Source: Blastocladiella emersonii ATCC 22665 | Taxonomy: Eukaryota > Blastocladiomycota > Blastocladiomycetes > Blastocladiales > Blastocladiaceae | Direction of reading: 5' to 3' | DNA length: 64,000 bases | Assembly (NCBI GenBank): GCA_025594325.1 | Contig: JANHCV010000002.1 | Span: forward strand, 124,001 to 188,000 | Shown: positions 53,578 through 64,000 of the stretch, one piece after another | How the letters are laid out: the number at the start of each line of letters is the position of its first letter | How positions within the stretch are numbered: the stretch's first letter is position 1 | Translations under genes and position numbers: made by a program | Notes under the pieces: generated by a model | What the model was told of the DNA's origin: nothing | Seen by the model: the letters and a program-made list of their open reading frames with translations, nothing else | The model's database searches: none

Positions 53578-53988
53578 TTAGGCCGGGATGAACCGGGCCG
53601 ACTTGGGGACCGCGACCGACCCGTCGTCGGCCTTGAGCGTGTCGCCGTTGTTGTAGAAGAAGTCGGTAGCGACGAGCGGGGCGCCGCGGCACGCCTCGGT
53701 GCCAAAGAACTGCACCTTGTACGCGCGGCGGCCGTCCGATGGGTACGTCGTGAACACGTTGACGTAAGTGATCGGGAACCCGCCGGCCAGGCCCGTGCAC
53801 TGCGTCAGCGCGTCGAGGTACGTCCCGTACGCGGCCAGCGACGCGCTGCCGTTGCCCTTGTAGGCGATGGTCGCCGTCGGGTTGTTGGGTGGCAGCCCGC
53901 TCGGCCCGCCGTTCGGGAGCGGGGTCGCGGTCGAGGCCGTGGCCGACACGAGCGCGATGGCGACGAGGGCGAGCAGGGTCGAGTACAT
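53578..53988 (-). CDS. Small secreted protein, paralogue A
   Basis: A single exon encodes 136 residues. A signal peptide (MYSTLLALVAIALVSATAS) is followed by a short Gly/Pro linker and the block GLPPNNPTAT. A domain with two cysteines follows, plus the motif YVNVFTTYP-(x)4-RRAYKVQFFG. It ends KSARFIPA. The downstream neighbour at 54560 shares this whole architecture at clear sequence identity, so the two are a tandem duplication. The family is not recognised. The TATA-like box at 54066 lies 78 nt upstream. Confidence 0.82.
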   Translation of the reverse strand: MYSTLLALVAIALVSATASTATPLPNGGPSGLPPNNPTATIAYKGNGSASLAAYGTYLDALTQCTGLAGGFPITYVNVFTTYPSDGRRAYKVQFFGTEACRGAPLVATDFFYNNGDTLKADDGSVAVPKSARFIPA

Positions 53989-54559
53989 GTTGTTGATGAT
54001 GGTCGCTTGGTTGCTTGGTGTTGCAGTCGTTGGAGGAGCGAGGACACGGGCGGGCGGCCGCCGCTCTTTATACCCCCCACACCCGGGCGCCCTACCTCGG
54101 CACTACAGCACGTTCCCTCGTCAAGGTTCAGGACCGCGTCGGCCGCCGCCGTCGCCGCAGCGAGAGTTTGTGCTGCGGCCGACTTGATCTCTGATCGTCG
54201 AGTGATGGCGGTCGCTGCGGCATCAACGCGTGCGCGTTTGTGGTCGGCTCTCCGATGCAGAAATGAAGCCGAAGACCCGACGCGAGAAGCGCACGCGCAA
54301 GCGCAACTGCTCGTTCGGGGGTTGCCTGTTCCGTGCTCCGAGAGGGTGATCGGCGCGGGTGCCAACATGACGCTCGGTTGCACGATCACTGCTCATCCAT
54401 CACTCAGAGGCGCAACGGGTCGTCATCAATACAGCTGATATTTGCGGATCATCGCGTTTGGGAGGGAGAAGATACAGGATATGGCACAAACAAGGTGGGA
54501 TATGTACAGGGTGCCGGCGACCGGGCCGACCGACCGACTTGGACGCGCACGCGAGCGCC
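53989..54559. other. Intergenic between the secreted paralogues, 571 nt
   Basis: This holds the paralogue A promoter with its TATA-like box and the 3' flank of paralogue B. No other feature is recognised. Confidence 0.5.
54066..54073 (-). promoter_or_regulatory. TATA-like box of secreted paralogue A
   Basis: GTATAAAG on the minus strand, 78 nt upstream of the ATG. Confidence 0.6.
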
Positions 54560-55003
54560 TTAGGCGGGCACGAAGCGAGCCGACAGCGGCGTGATGGGCT
54601 TGCCGTCGCTGCCGAGCAGCGGCTGGCCGTTGTTGGAGAAGAAGGCCGTCTCGGCGATCGGGTTGCCCTGGCACGCCCACTGCCCGTAGAACCGCAGCTT
54701 GTACGCCTTGCGCCCGTCCGGGTACGCCGTGAACACGTTCACGTACACCAGGTTCTTGGTCCCGTCGAGCCCGCGGCACTGCGTCTGCACGTCCTGGAAC
54801 GTGCCCTGCCCGTCCAGGAACGCCGACCCGCCGCCGTTCGAGTACTCGACCGTCGCCGTCGGGTTGTTGGGCGGCAGACCGCTCGGCGCGCCCGAGGAAC
54901 CCGGACCGCCCGTGGCGGGGCCGCCAGCGGGGACCGGCGTCGCGACCGCGGTCGTCGCGAGCAGCGCGAGCACGAGCGTGGCGAGGAACATGAGGCCGTT
55001 CAT
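54560..55003 (-). CDS. Small secreted protein, paralogue B
   Basis: A single exon encodes 147 residues. The signal peptide (MNGLMFLATLVLALLATTAVA) precedes a Gly/Pro linker about ten residues longer than in paralogue A. The shared blocks GLPPNNPTAT, YVNVFTAYP-(x)3-RKAYKLRFYG and a C-terminal LSARFVPA follow, with both cysteines conserved. The ATG at 55003 is preferred over upstream in-frame starts because it places the signal peptide at the N-terminus. Both copies are intact, so each is probably functional. The role is unknown; an extracellular effector or wall component is possible but not shown. Confidence 0.82.
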   Translation of the reverse strand: MNGLMFLATLVLALLATTAVATPVPAGGPATGGPGSSGAPSGLPPNNPTATVEYSNGGGSAFLDGQGTFQDVQTQCRGLDGTKNLVYVNVFTAYPDGRKAYKLRFYGQWACQGNPIAETAFFSNNGQPLLGSDGKPITPLSARFVPA

Positions 55004-56021
55004 CTTGGTGGGTGGTGGTGTGATGGTCGGTGGTGGTGGGAGTTTGGGTGGAGCTTGGTGAAGCGTGAGGGCAAACGAGAAGGGAGTCAAGGGTGCCCAG
55101 CCCCCATTTATACTCGGCCGGCCAGCAGCGCAGGGCGACGGCTACGGCCGCCCACCGCCTTCCGCCAAGAAGCAGCAGCGGCGGGCAGCGGTGGGAACGG
55201 CGTCGCCGCGGGAACCGCTTCGTCTGCTTCGTCGTCGACCGCGACGAAGGTTCCACTCGCCTCGACCGCGGCCACCGTCGCTCGCCGCAAAGAACAGGCG
55301 GAGCGCCATGCATCGAACGCTGAGCCGCGCGCACGGCGCGCCGTGGACGTCGGGTCTCGCCCGCGGTCGACGAGGAAGAGAACGCGTCGACGCGAGAGAG
55401 CGGCGGCGCCCCTCATCACCGGCCCAGTGCGGTTCGGGCGCCGCTTCTTCGAAACGGTTGACCGCTTCGCGCCGCCCGTGCATGGGAAGCCGAAGCAGCG
55501 GCGCGCCGCCGCCGGTGCCGACCGCTGCGGCCCACCGGGTGGCAGCAGTTGCTTCTTTGCGTTGCTGCGGCGCCGCAGCAGCGCTTCACACGTTCATCAG
55601 CTTGCATCGAGTGAGCGGTTCCGTGAGAACACGCGCGTGGGGGAACGCGATTTCGGCGTCGAAAGGGATGGGAAGCGTGGGACTTTCGGCTGCGCCGCGG
55701 CGCGAGACACTTTTCGAAGAATCAGGTGGGCGGCGTGACCGTGGCGCGACGCGTCGCGTTTCGGAGACACGCGCGGCTGTCTCCACTCGCGCGCGTGAGC
55801 GCCCCGATCTGTCCCTCGTGGTCAACATTCTTGCCGCGCGTTCACATGAATCCAGTTCCGAGTCGGCGCACTGTGCTCGCTCCCGGGCACTCATACCCCT
55901 AGACTACGCTAGACTAGACGACCGAGACTCGCTGCAACGTTGAGCTCTGCCCCATGGCTAGCACACTTTGCCTTCCGCCCCTGCTATTCCAACCCTGACC
56001 GACCGACACCCGCAAGTCAAC
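55004..56021. other. Divergent intergenic region, 1.0 kb
   Basis: This lies between secreted paralogue B (-) and the 1604-aa orphan (+). Beyond the TATA-like box I see no RNA gene or repeat. The long + strand frames have mixed Arg/Ala composition and no domain. Confidence 0.5.
55106..55113 (-). promoter_or_regulatory. TATA-like box of secreted paralogue B
   Basis: GTATAAAT on the minus strand, 103 nt upstream of the ATG. Confidence 0.6.
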
Positions 56022-59000
56022 ATGATGCTGCGCAAGATATGGACCGGTAACGGTAAGAAGGGCCCGCCACCCATAGCGCGGTCGGGCTCGACCCTGCAGT
56101 CCTACACGCCGTCGCCCATCCACTCGACCCCGACTATCCCCGAGACGCCGACCGTGCCTGCTGTTTGCCCGGGCCCGCTCGCCGAGGTGTCCAAGGGTAC
56201 GCGATGACGGGACCCGGCCAGCATCGCCGTGACTGACTGACGCACCGCACTCGAGTGTAGAGATTGTGCAGTACTGGATCCTGCCCATGACCTCGTGCAT
56301 CGAGTCCATTGGCGGCTCGGGCAACCGCCACGCGAGCCAGAACCTCCCGATGTTGATCCTGATCCAGTCCATGGACGACGTGTTCAAGGGCACCATCGTC
56401 TCGTACAAGGTACGCTCTGATCGCTCACGGCCGCTCCACTTTCGCGACTGACGCTTCACACCGACGCGTAGTCCCGCAGCGAGTTCCACCTGCGGTACAG
56501 CGAAGTCGGCGTGCAGCTGCGCACGCACGCGTCGCAGCTCGGTCCCGAAGACCTCGCGCACTTCGTCGCGCGGCACCTCGACCGGCACAGCCACACCAGC
56601 TACGACGTGGCGGGGATCCAGGCCGAGCTCCGCCGCCTGCACGACGCCGGCCACGTGCGCACCAAGATCTTCACGCCGTCGTCGAGCGACGCCTTCACCG
56701 CGGCAAACGGGCTCACGCGGTCGCCGTCGACCATGTCCATTTTGTCGATCATGACCGCCGCGGCATCCGACAAGCCCGTCGTCACGTCGCTCGAGGTCCA
56801 GCTCGGCGTCCTGCTCCGTGAGACCGAGTTTCCGACGGTCCGCATCGCGCTGCTGCACTCGTCGACCTCTGGTACGCTCGCTCGTTCCCGCTCCACACGT
56901 ACGATCACTGACCTCCCTCACCTGCAGACCCGATAGTCGACGAGATCCTCGCGCATTTCGCCCAAAAGTCGAAGACCAACGGCACTCTGCCGCGCACCGA
57001 CTCAACACCGCAACCGAAAAAGGAGGACCCGGACAAGATCAAGGGTCTGATCGGCGAGATCAAGCGCACCGACATCGAGCGTCTGCCGCCCAAGCTGCTA
57101 GGCCTGGCCGACCTGGCCGACGCCGTCGACGGCATGAAGTTGCGTGACGGCAACTTGTGGTTGGCGTTCGCCAGCCTGCTGCACTCGCTCGACCTGCGCT
57201 CGCTGTGCGCGGACTGGAAGGTCTACACGGCGCAGCTGCAGACGGCAACGACGCTGGGCGAGCTCATGGACGCGCTCGAGTCACCCTCGCGCGCGCGCGT
57301 CCTGGCCGTCCTGATGCCGCTCGCGCTGCACGTGTTCACGCTGCGCCCGTTCCTCGACGACCGCGGAAACGACCAGGTCATCGACAAGCTCAAGGCCAAG
57401 CGCGCGATCCCGGCGGACATGTACCTGCGCGAGGACCTCAACTTCTGCGCCGTGTACGCGAGCGACACCACGACCAAGCTCAAGCACCTCATCGAGTTTG
57501 TCAGCCCGGCCGACCCCGCCGTGACCCGACTGCAGGCGTACTGGGCCGCGCAGCACGCCGCGTGCATCAAGACGGACAAGGACGCGGACCGCGACAAGAC
57601 CCGCATGCTCCTCGCGCAGGCCGTGTCGGCGACTGGCGACCAGGCCGTCGTCACCGAGGGCCTGTGCCAGGCGTCGATCCTCGGCGCACTCATCGTCCGC
57701 AAGCAGAAGGTCGCGAAGCTGTCACGCCGCCACCGCACCCTGCTCCTGCTCTCGGACCGCGTGCTCCTCCTCGACAACGAGCTGTGGGACGCCGGCAACA
57801 AGCGCGTTTCGCACGACGCGTCATGGATCCTCCAGGGGTTCGTCGCCAAGCAGTTTGCCGGGATGAGCGGCGCCGGCGGCCTGTTTGGCAGCATGGCGCG
57901 CGACGGCGGCGGCAGGGGTGGCCAGGACGACCGGCTCCGGATCGTACGGACCTGGTCGATCGAGATGTCGGTCGTCTCGGTCGTCGCTGCGGCTTCGAGC
58001 TCAGCAGCGGCCGACCCGGAGGACATGCCGCTGCTCGAGCTCCTCGACGGCTCGGGGTTCTACGACTGCCGCATCGTCGCGGGCGACCTGCGCGGGTTCA
58101 TGGCCAAGCTTGACCGCGCCAAGACCGAGATCCTGCTCGCCAAGTGCTGCGGGCCCGCGGCCGCCGCGCAGGCCGCGTCGCGGATCATCGAGATCCCGCT
58201 GACCCTGGTCGACGAGACGGGAACGTCGTCGGCCGCGAAACGCCCGGCGCAGCTCAACAACATCGTGCACATTGTCCCGATCCTCGGCGGCACGACGAAA
58301 GACCTCGACGACTACGACCACATTGTCGCGCTCGACGAGGCCAGCGTCGCGTCGACCGAGCAGTGGACGCCCGCGTTCTCGACCAGTGTGTCGACCGTCG
58401 CCATCGCCACGGCGCCCAGCGTGGCACCCTCGCTCAAGGTCCCCTCGATCAAGCCGCCGTCGAAACCGACCACGCCCGCCGCGTCGTTTCGCAGCTCGTT
58501 CCGCAGCTCGCTTGGCGGGAACGGCACGGCGCGCGGCTCGGCGCGGTCGTCCCGCGCGTCGTCGACCGTCGCCCTCGCCGCCACGGCCTCGACGAGTACC
58601 GAGAGTCTCGAGTCCGCCAAGTCGGCGGCAAGCGGGTCCGCTGTATCGGCAGCGAGCGGCCCGGCAGCGAACGGATCGGTCGCTTCGGTAGCGCCGAGCG
58701 TGGTGGGCGACCGGTACGACGTCAAGACGACGTACACGGACATCAAGACGCAGGGCAAGCCGGTGGGCGGTACAAAACGCGTCGCGTCGCTCGCGGGCGT
58801 AGCGGACGCGCTCCTCGACACGGCGGCGCGCGTCGACCCGGGCTACTTCCAGCGCGTGGGCTCGTCGCACGCGCGGCGCCGGTGGGGGTTCCTGCGCGCC
58901 GGGCTGGTCGGCCACGGCATGGCGATGCAGATCCACCAGAACTCGTTTGTGCCGTACGCGGAGCCCGCGCGGAGTACGGGGATCGCGACGCCCGAGAGCT

Positions 59001-61018
59001 CGCTGCGGTCGCGCACGCCGTCGCTCGCCGCGGGCGGCAGCGCGCAGCCGATGACGGGCCGGCGCGGCGACTTCGATACCGTGTCGATCAAGTCGACGGC
59101 GGGCGTCGTCGTATCCCCCGTCAAGTCGGCGGCGGCCGCCGCCATGTTCAACGACCGGTACTCGGTGCGCGGCGGGTTCGGCCGGCCCATGTCGATCGCG
59201 AGCATGTCGATCCGCAGCAACCTCGGCGCGGCGAAGCAGAAGCTCGCGCACATGCTCCCGCCGACCGCCGCGGCCAAGCTGATGCGGCAGGGCTCGACGC
59301 ACACGGCGCAGGACAACGGCAGCGGCGGCGACGGGTTCAAGGTCGACATGCGCGGCGGCATCTCGCAGGCGACGCTCAACACGATCCTCATCGAGGCGTG
59401 CACGTACTTCCTGCAGCTCGTCGCCGAGGGCATCGACCTCACGTCCGACGCGCTGCCGTCGGTGCAGGCCAAGGCGATCCGCGGCGAGGACCTGCCCGCG
59501 GGCGCGAGCGAGAGCGAGATGACGACGCGCCGCCGCCGCCTGCTCGAGTCGATGAAGAGCAAGGGGTTCCTCAAGCCCGACCACGTCAAGCTCGTCACGG
59601 CGCGGCACCTCGTCGGCGCTATTGGCGAGTACACGATGCTGCTCGGCAGCCTGCTGTCGGCGATCTCGGTGCGCCAGCTCGTCGAGCTCGTCGTCGACCC
59701 GCGCGTCCCCGCCGAGTTTGCACCGTCTACGACGAGCGCGCGCAGCGACTCGCCGTGGTCGCGCGCAGACATCACGCCGCGCGTCATGGCCGCGCTCAAC
59801 CGCGAGGAGGACGCGGTCAAGAGCGAGAACCTGTGGCTGTTCCTGACCATGCTGTACATTGTGGCGATCAGCCCGTTCCACGCCGCGGGCCCTGCTGCCG
59901 CGAAGCGCGCGGCCGCGGCGACCGCCGACGCCGGGTGCACGCTCAACATTGGGTACAGCTGGCCCGCCGTCCGCGACGTCCTGTTCGCCAGCTGGCTCAA
60001 CAGCCCGCAGGCCACGGCCGAGTCGCCTCATGATATCGCCGACTGGTCGGCCGCTGTCGCGCGCATGGTCGCGGATATCGGGTCCGCGGCGCTCGTCGAC
60101 GCGATCCAGACGCGCACCGCCGCGGCCGCCGCAACGGGGACGAGCACGGCGCGGTTCTCGCGCACCAACGTCGACAAGCTGTGCGAGCAGCTGCACCGCA
60201 TGAACACGGCGATCCAGCAGCGCCGCCCGCAGGCCGCGCCCCGCAGCGTGTCGCCCGTGCTCTGGCCGTTCGACTCGGAGCGCGTCACGGCCGCGTTCGC
60301 CACCGTCGTTGCGAGTCTGCCCGGCTCGCCGCGACGCAAGTCGCTGGCTGGTCCGACTGCGGCCGGCGCACAGCAGCAGCATCCCGGCCACCGCCGCAAC
60401 CAGACGTCGGTGTCGTACCAGAACCCGCTGACCCGCCTCGAGTCCGCGACCGAAGTGGGGCCGGCGGCCGCGATGCCGCCCCGCGTGCACAGCGGATCCG
60501 CGTCCCTCGTGGCCCGCGTCCCGAGTGCCGCGGACGCGGCATCGGTCCTCCTGAGCCCGCCCTCGCGGGTGATCGGAGACGTGATCGACAACGACGGCGG
60601 CGAGGCTGGAGCGTCAGCAGCAGCCGCGATGGGTGTCGAGGCCGATCGCAAGGGCGGCGAGTCCGCCGACTCGGACGCGCGCGGTGTCGTCGCCTCGGGA
60701 TCACTCACGCTGGCCCGCGGCGCATCCACGTCCCCCTCGGCGGAAATCGAGATGGAACTCGACATGCAGCTCGCGGCGGGCACGGCGCTCCCGCGCGCGT
60801 CGACGAGCGAGGACACGATCGATGCCGGCGTGGACGAGGAGGAGGAGGTCAAGCTCGCGGCGGCGTCGAGCTCGGGGCTCGGCACGGTCGCGGCCGACAG
60901 CGGCAGCACGCTCGAGGACGGCGGCGACTCACTGCCGGTCGGCGGTGTGATCAAGGTGCTCGACGCGGTCCTGCCCGTGGTCACGTCGCACGCCGTGGTC
61001 GGTGGCGGCGACGGGTGA
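56022..61018 (+). CDS. Large orphan protein, 1604 aa
   Basis: Exons 56022-56196, 56261-56409, 56472-56871 and 56928-61018 are joined across 64-, 62- and 56-nt GTACGC introns with phases 1, 0 and 1, giving 1604 residues. An ordered N-terminal region spans about 60-200 (QYWILPMTSCIESIGG ... FKGTIVSYKSRSEFHLRYSE). A helical region follows (about 290-560). It contains a possible PH-like stretch (KLSRRHRTLLLLSDRVLLLD). A Ser/Ala/Thr-rich linker precedes a second helical region (about 1050-1290, LIEACTYFLQLVAEGIDL ... LWLFLTMLYIVAISP). The last 250 residues are acidic and disordered. I cannot assign a family. The layout resembles large cytosolic scaffold or GTPase-regulator proteins, but that is only an impression. 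The ATG at 56025 is an equivalent start. Confidence 0.78.
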
Positions 61019-62010
61019 TCGCTGAGGTGATCCCCACTCCCAAATCGTAATAAATCTGCGCGTCCCGCGACCAACTCTAACTCCAACGAGAGAAGAAACG
61101 TTATACCACTTGGTGCACACGAAGGGATAAGCTTCGAGGCTACCGATCCAGTGGATCCGCGGCGCGTCGCACGCGCTGAGCGACGAGCGACCTTCGCTGC
61201 CGACTCGCGCGGGGCCCGCCCGCGCGGACCAAGTGTGGGAACGCCCCACCGGCGGCCACACGGGTGCGTGCCGAGGCGGCGCGGATCACCGCGGCGATGA
61301 ATATCGGCCGATTGCGACCGCCCAACGGGAACACGGCGCCGATTGCTCGGGCCGGCGTCGGCACAACATCGATTGCGGGCATGAACGTGGCCGATTACGA
61401 CCGACAGGACTATTCCCCAATGCACGGTGGCGAGAGGGGAACAACGAGAGCGCGCTCGGGCGGCCGGCCGGCCTGAGTGAGGGCGTGGGGCGAGAGCGAG
61501 GGCGGCCGGGCGAGTCTGCCGGCGGGAAGCGAGCAAGTGTGGGTCGCCGCCGCCTTGTTGCGCGGCTGTCCGCAAGCACAGTCGCCTCGCACTCCCCTGC
61601 ACTGCCCCCGCTGCCCTTCCACTCCTCTTCCACGGCACCCTCGACTCGCCTCCGTGTCTCCCAGCGGTCCATCTTCGGCTGCGCACATTGTTCCTGTCCG
61701 CGCGGGTCTGTCTGCCCCTGCGCCGCCGCGATCCGCCCTCGGCGCACACCGTCTCCCCCCTCTCCCTCTCCCTCTCCCTCCCTCGGCTCGCGTGTCAAAT
61801 TTACCCTGTTCACCGGCCGCTGGGCTCGGCTCCCCCTCTTCCTCCGACATCCGGCACCAGAGCTTCGTCTCCTGCCCAGCTACTTCCAACCCCTCGCGCC
61901 GCGACTGATTGTACGTTCTCATACTCTCGCTCGCCCGCACCCGCGCTCCAGCGTCTGATCCGGCCATGATCGCGTAGACTGGCCGACCATCTATCACCAC
62001 CGCCTCGACC
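61019..62010. other. Intergenic region, 992 nt
   Basis: It starts with an AATAAA-like polyadenylation signal at about 61050 (CGTAATAAATC). It later becomes pyrimidine-rich (CCCTCTCCCTCTCCCTCTCC near 61757-61776), consistent with a promoter or 5' leader of the next ORF. No RNA gene is seen. Confidence 0.5.
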
Positions 62011-63594
62011 ATGGCCACGATTTGGCCAACCCACTATTCATCCACGCCCACGCCCGCTTGGCTCGAGCAGCGCGCCGCGCCCGCCGACGCGTGGGCGGCC
62101 GCCGGCCGGCTTCCTGCTCCCGCGGCGCGTCCGACTCTCGGCGCGACGGTGCTCGAGCCGCACTCGGTCCCGTCGGCGGCGCTGCGCGCGATGCTGCAGG
62201 CCAAGGACCAGCTGTCGGGCGCGTTTGCCCCCGCGCACGTCAAGCAGCGCCCTCGATGCGCTGTGGCCGATCCCGCCTCGGACGATTGCCCTGTCGGTGC
62301 GTCTCGCTGCCTGGCCGCCACGACACCCGCACCCGCACCCGCTCTGGCGGGTGAGCACGGCGCGCGAGATCGTCGTCCCGCGGCGAGTGGGAGCGGTCCC
62401 GTTCCCGATCGTGGCCTCCACGGCGGCGACGCGGCGCGCCCGCCATCGATTGCGGGCGCGCGGCCAGGTGCGGACACGGTCCCTGGCGCGCCGCCGCCGC
62501 CGCCGCCGCCGTCGCGTCTCCGCGTTCGCGGCGCCGTCCGCACCCACGTCCCCGTCGCGCCACACGGCGCAGCGCGTCGCGCGCACCTCCCGCCCCAGCC
62601 ACCCCCTGAACTCGCCCGCTTCGGCACCTCGCGGGGTAAGGCACCTGCCACGCTGCCGAGTGTGGGACGGCGCCCCGCCCGATGCGCCCCGGACGGGGGC
62701 GCGCCGCCGCGCGCGGCCGGGTCCCACGGAGCGCGCGACATGGCCGGCGCCATGTCCCGATCCGACCCCCGCCTCCACCCCGTCCTCACCGCCGCCGCGG
62801 ACAGGGGCGTCACGCGCCCACCGGCGTTCCCCACGCTCACGGCGCCGCGGGCCGACGTGCTGCGCTCGCACGGCCGCGGGCGCGACGCATGCCACCCCGA
62901 TCGCCCCGCCCGGCCCCATCTGCCGCCCGCTGCGGACACGCGGCCCGCCCTCCGCGGACACTGGCCGCCCTGCGCGCCCGTCCCGATCGGCGCCGCGCCG
63001 CCACGTCCCTCGCTCCACTCCCACGCTCACGACTGCCGCCACGCGCCCGCCTTCGTCGCGTGCTGTCCGACCCCGCCCTCGAGCGACGACGGCGCGACGC
63101 CCGGCCCACGGCCCGATCTCCTCCGCTTCGCCTTCTTCCCGTCCTCCTCGCAGCAGCCGTCCAAGCTCGCAACACCGCCCGCACCTCCTCCTCCTCCTCC
63201 TCCCCCTCCCCCGCCCCCGCCGCCGCCGGCCGTGTCGCTCTGGGTCAAGCAGCAGCAGCAGCCCGGCGTGCACCGCCGCCCCCACGGCCCGCGCGCCGCG
63301 TTCGAGTTTGTGATCCCCGTCGACCTGCGGCCTCCACGGCGGCCATCCAAGCTCGCTGCGAGCAGCACCGGCGCGTTCGTCTTCTCGCTCCCGCCACCTG
63401 CACGGTCCAGCAGCGACGCGCGGCCGGGGTTCGACGCGGCGACGCGCCGCCGGCACGTACGCGCGCACCCGTACGCTGCTGCTGCGCGACCCATCGTCTT
63501 CACGCTGCCCGTCGTCCCCGCCGCGTCGCCCGGACCACGGTCGACGGCGGCTGGGTTCGAGTTCACCATGCTTGCGCCGCCGTTGCGGTGTTGA
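62011..63594 (+). CDS. Low-complexity hypothetical ORF, possible frame disruption
   Basis: The open frame has 527 codons. The first 80 residues (TPAWLEQRAAPADAWAAAG ... KDQLSGAFAPAHVK) and the last 190 look protein-like. The end carries a polyproline run and four to five short aromatic/aliphatic motifs (AFEFVIP, AFVFSLP, PIVFTLP, GFEFTML). Between about 62250 and 62500 the codon third positions favour a different frame (SALDALWPIPPRTIALSVRL ...), and no GT...AG intron explains the switch. The gene may carry an indel, or the middle may be non-coding. No family is recognised. Confidence 0.4.
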   Translation: MATIWPTHYSSTPTPAWLEQRAAPADAWAAAGRLPAPAARPTLGATVLEPHSVPSAALRAMLQAKDQLSGAFAPAHVKQRPRCAVADPASDDCPVGASRCLAATTPAPAPALAGEHGARDRRPAASGSGPVPDRGLHGGDAARPPSIAGARPGADTVPGAPPPPPPPSRLRVRGAVRTHVPVAPHGAARRAHLPPQPPPELARFGTSRGKAPATLPSVGRRPARCAPDGGAPPRAAGSHGARDMAGAMSRSDPRLHPVLTAAADRGVTRPPAFPTLTAPRADVLRSHGRGRDACHPDRPARPHLPPAADTRPALRGHWPPCAPVPIGAAPPRPSLHSHAHDCRHAPAFVACCPTPPSSDDGATPGPRPDLLRFAFFPSSSQQPSKLATPPAPPPPPPPPPPPPPPPAVSLWVKQQQQPGVHRRPHGPRAAFEFVIPVDLRPPRRPSKLAASSTGAFVFSLPPPARSSSDARPGFDAATRRRHVRAHPYAAAARPIVFTLPVVPAASPGPRSTAAGFEFTMLAPPLRC

Positions 63595-64000
63595 GCTCTC
63601 ATACAAACCCTCAGTGACGTCTTCTCATACCTTGAGGCGCAGCGCGCGACGCGCCACGATGAGCGCAAGCCTCGAACAGCGAGCCTGAGTGGCTGCACCG
63701 CACAGCGAACCCAAGGACGCCGTGCGTCGGCGCCGACCACAAGTGAGTGACGATGGTGGCCACGGGTGCGTGAGTGGCGCTGGGGCTGAGCGCCGCCATC
63801 GCCTCGCGCCCCTGCCCACGCTGGCCACGGCACGGCCATGACCACCGTGGCGCCGACGCGCAGCGAACCATGGCCGGCGGAAATTTGGGTGACGTCGCCA
63901 GAAGTATGAGCACTTAGACGCGTCGTCGCCTGACCGACGCGGCGCGCGAGATGGTCGTCGACCGCGACGCGCCAAGTTTCAGGCACGGTGCAGCGTTCTG
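63595..64000. other. Downstream flank, 406 nt
   Basis: No credible ORF, RNA gene or repeat is seen before the window ends. Confidence 0.5.

Noticed and set aside
62038-63606. A minus-strand frame of 522 codons
   Set aside because: Arg/Gly/Asp-rich shadow composition; the plus strand has better protein-like ends and a normal ATG context.

Overview
The window is nuclear DNA from a eukaryote, very GC-rich, with short spliced introns. It best fits a zoosporic (flagellated) fungus, most likely Blastocladiomycota. Three genes support this. One is a Tectonic homologue, a ciliary transition-zone protein that only a flagellated cell needs. Another is a guanylyl cyclase, and cGMP signalling is known from Blastocladiella zoospores. 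The third is a class C GPCR. The fungal core genes (DNA2, MPS1, NAA30, a SUV39-type SET protein, PPR and F-box proteins) agree. The phylum is inference; flagellate ancestry follows from the gene content.

Layout. 1-4392: an RA-PH adaptor (+) and a motor-only kinesin (-), tail to tail. 4777-9337: an orphan coiled-coil protein (+) and Tectonic (-), again tail to tail. 9647-15257: three membrane genes on the + strand, including a GPCR whose ectodomain is a bacterial-type glycine-betaine binding (OpuAC) fold. 15526-20407: an RG-repeat protein (-), a mitochondrial PPR protein (+) and a Maf-type nucleotide pyrophosphatase (+). 20536-28773: a coiled-coil guanylyl cyclase (-) divergent from the nuclease-helicase DNA2 (+). 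28903-28974: an initiator-type tRNA gene (-) whose anticodon reads CAC instead of CAT. 29254-34162: a long Gln/Ala-rich putative regulator with a C-terminal zinc module (-). After 2 kb of purine-rich non-coding DNA come NAA30 (+), a small secreted protein (-), a 300-bp foldback element and a secreted 511-aa orphan (+). 41952-49196: a histone H3K9-type methyltransferase (+), an F-box protein (+), a type II membrane protein (-) and a C2H2 factor (-). 50179-56000: MPS1 kinase (-) and a tandem pair of small secreted paralogues (-). 56022-63594: a 1604-aa orphan (+) and a low-complexity ORF (+).

Gene structure. I modelled 33 introns with matching phases. Most are 51-76 nt, with a GTACG-type 5' site, a CTGAC/CTCAC-like branch sequence and a YGTAG 3' site. 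All spliced coordinates rest on reading-frame continuity and conserved protein motifs; there is no transcript evidence. Several genes form a plausible zoospore signalling and flagellar set (Tectonic, guanylyl cyclase, GPCR, kinesin), but nothing in the sequence shows that they are co-regulated.
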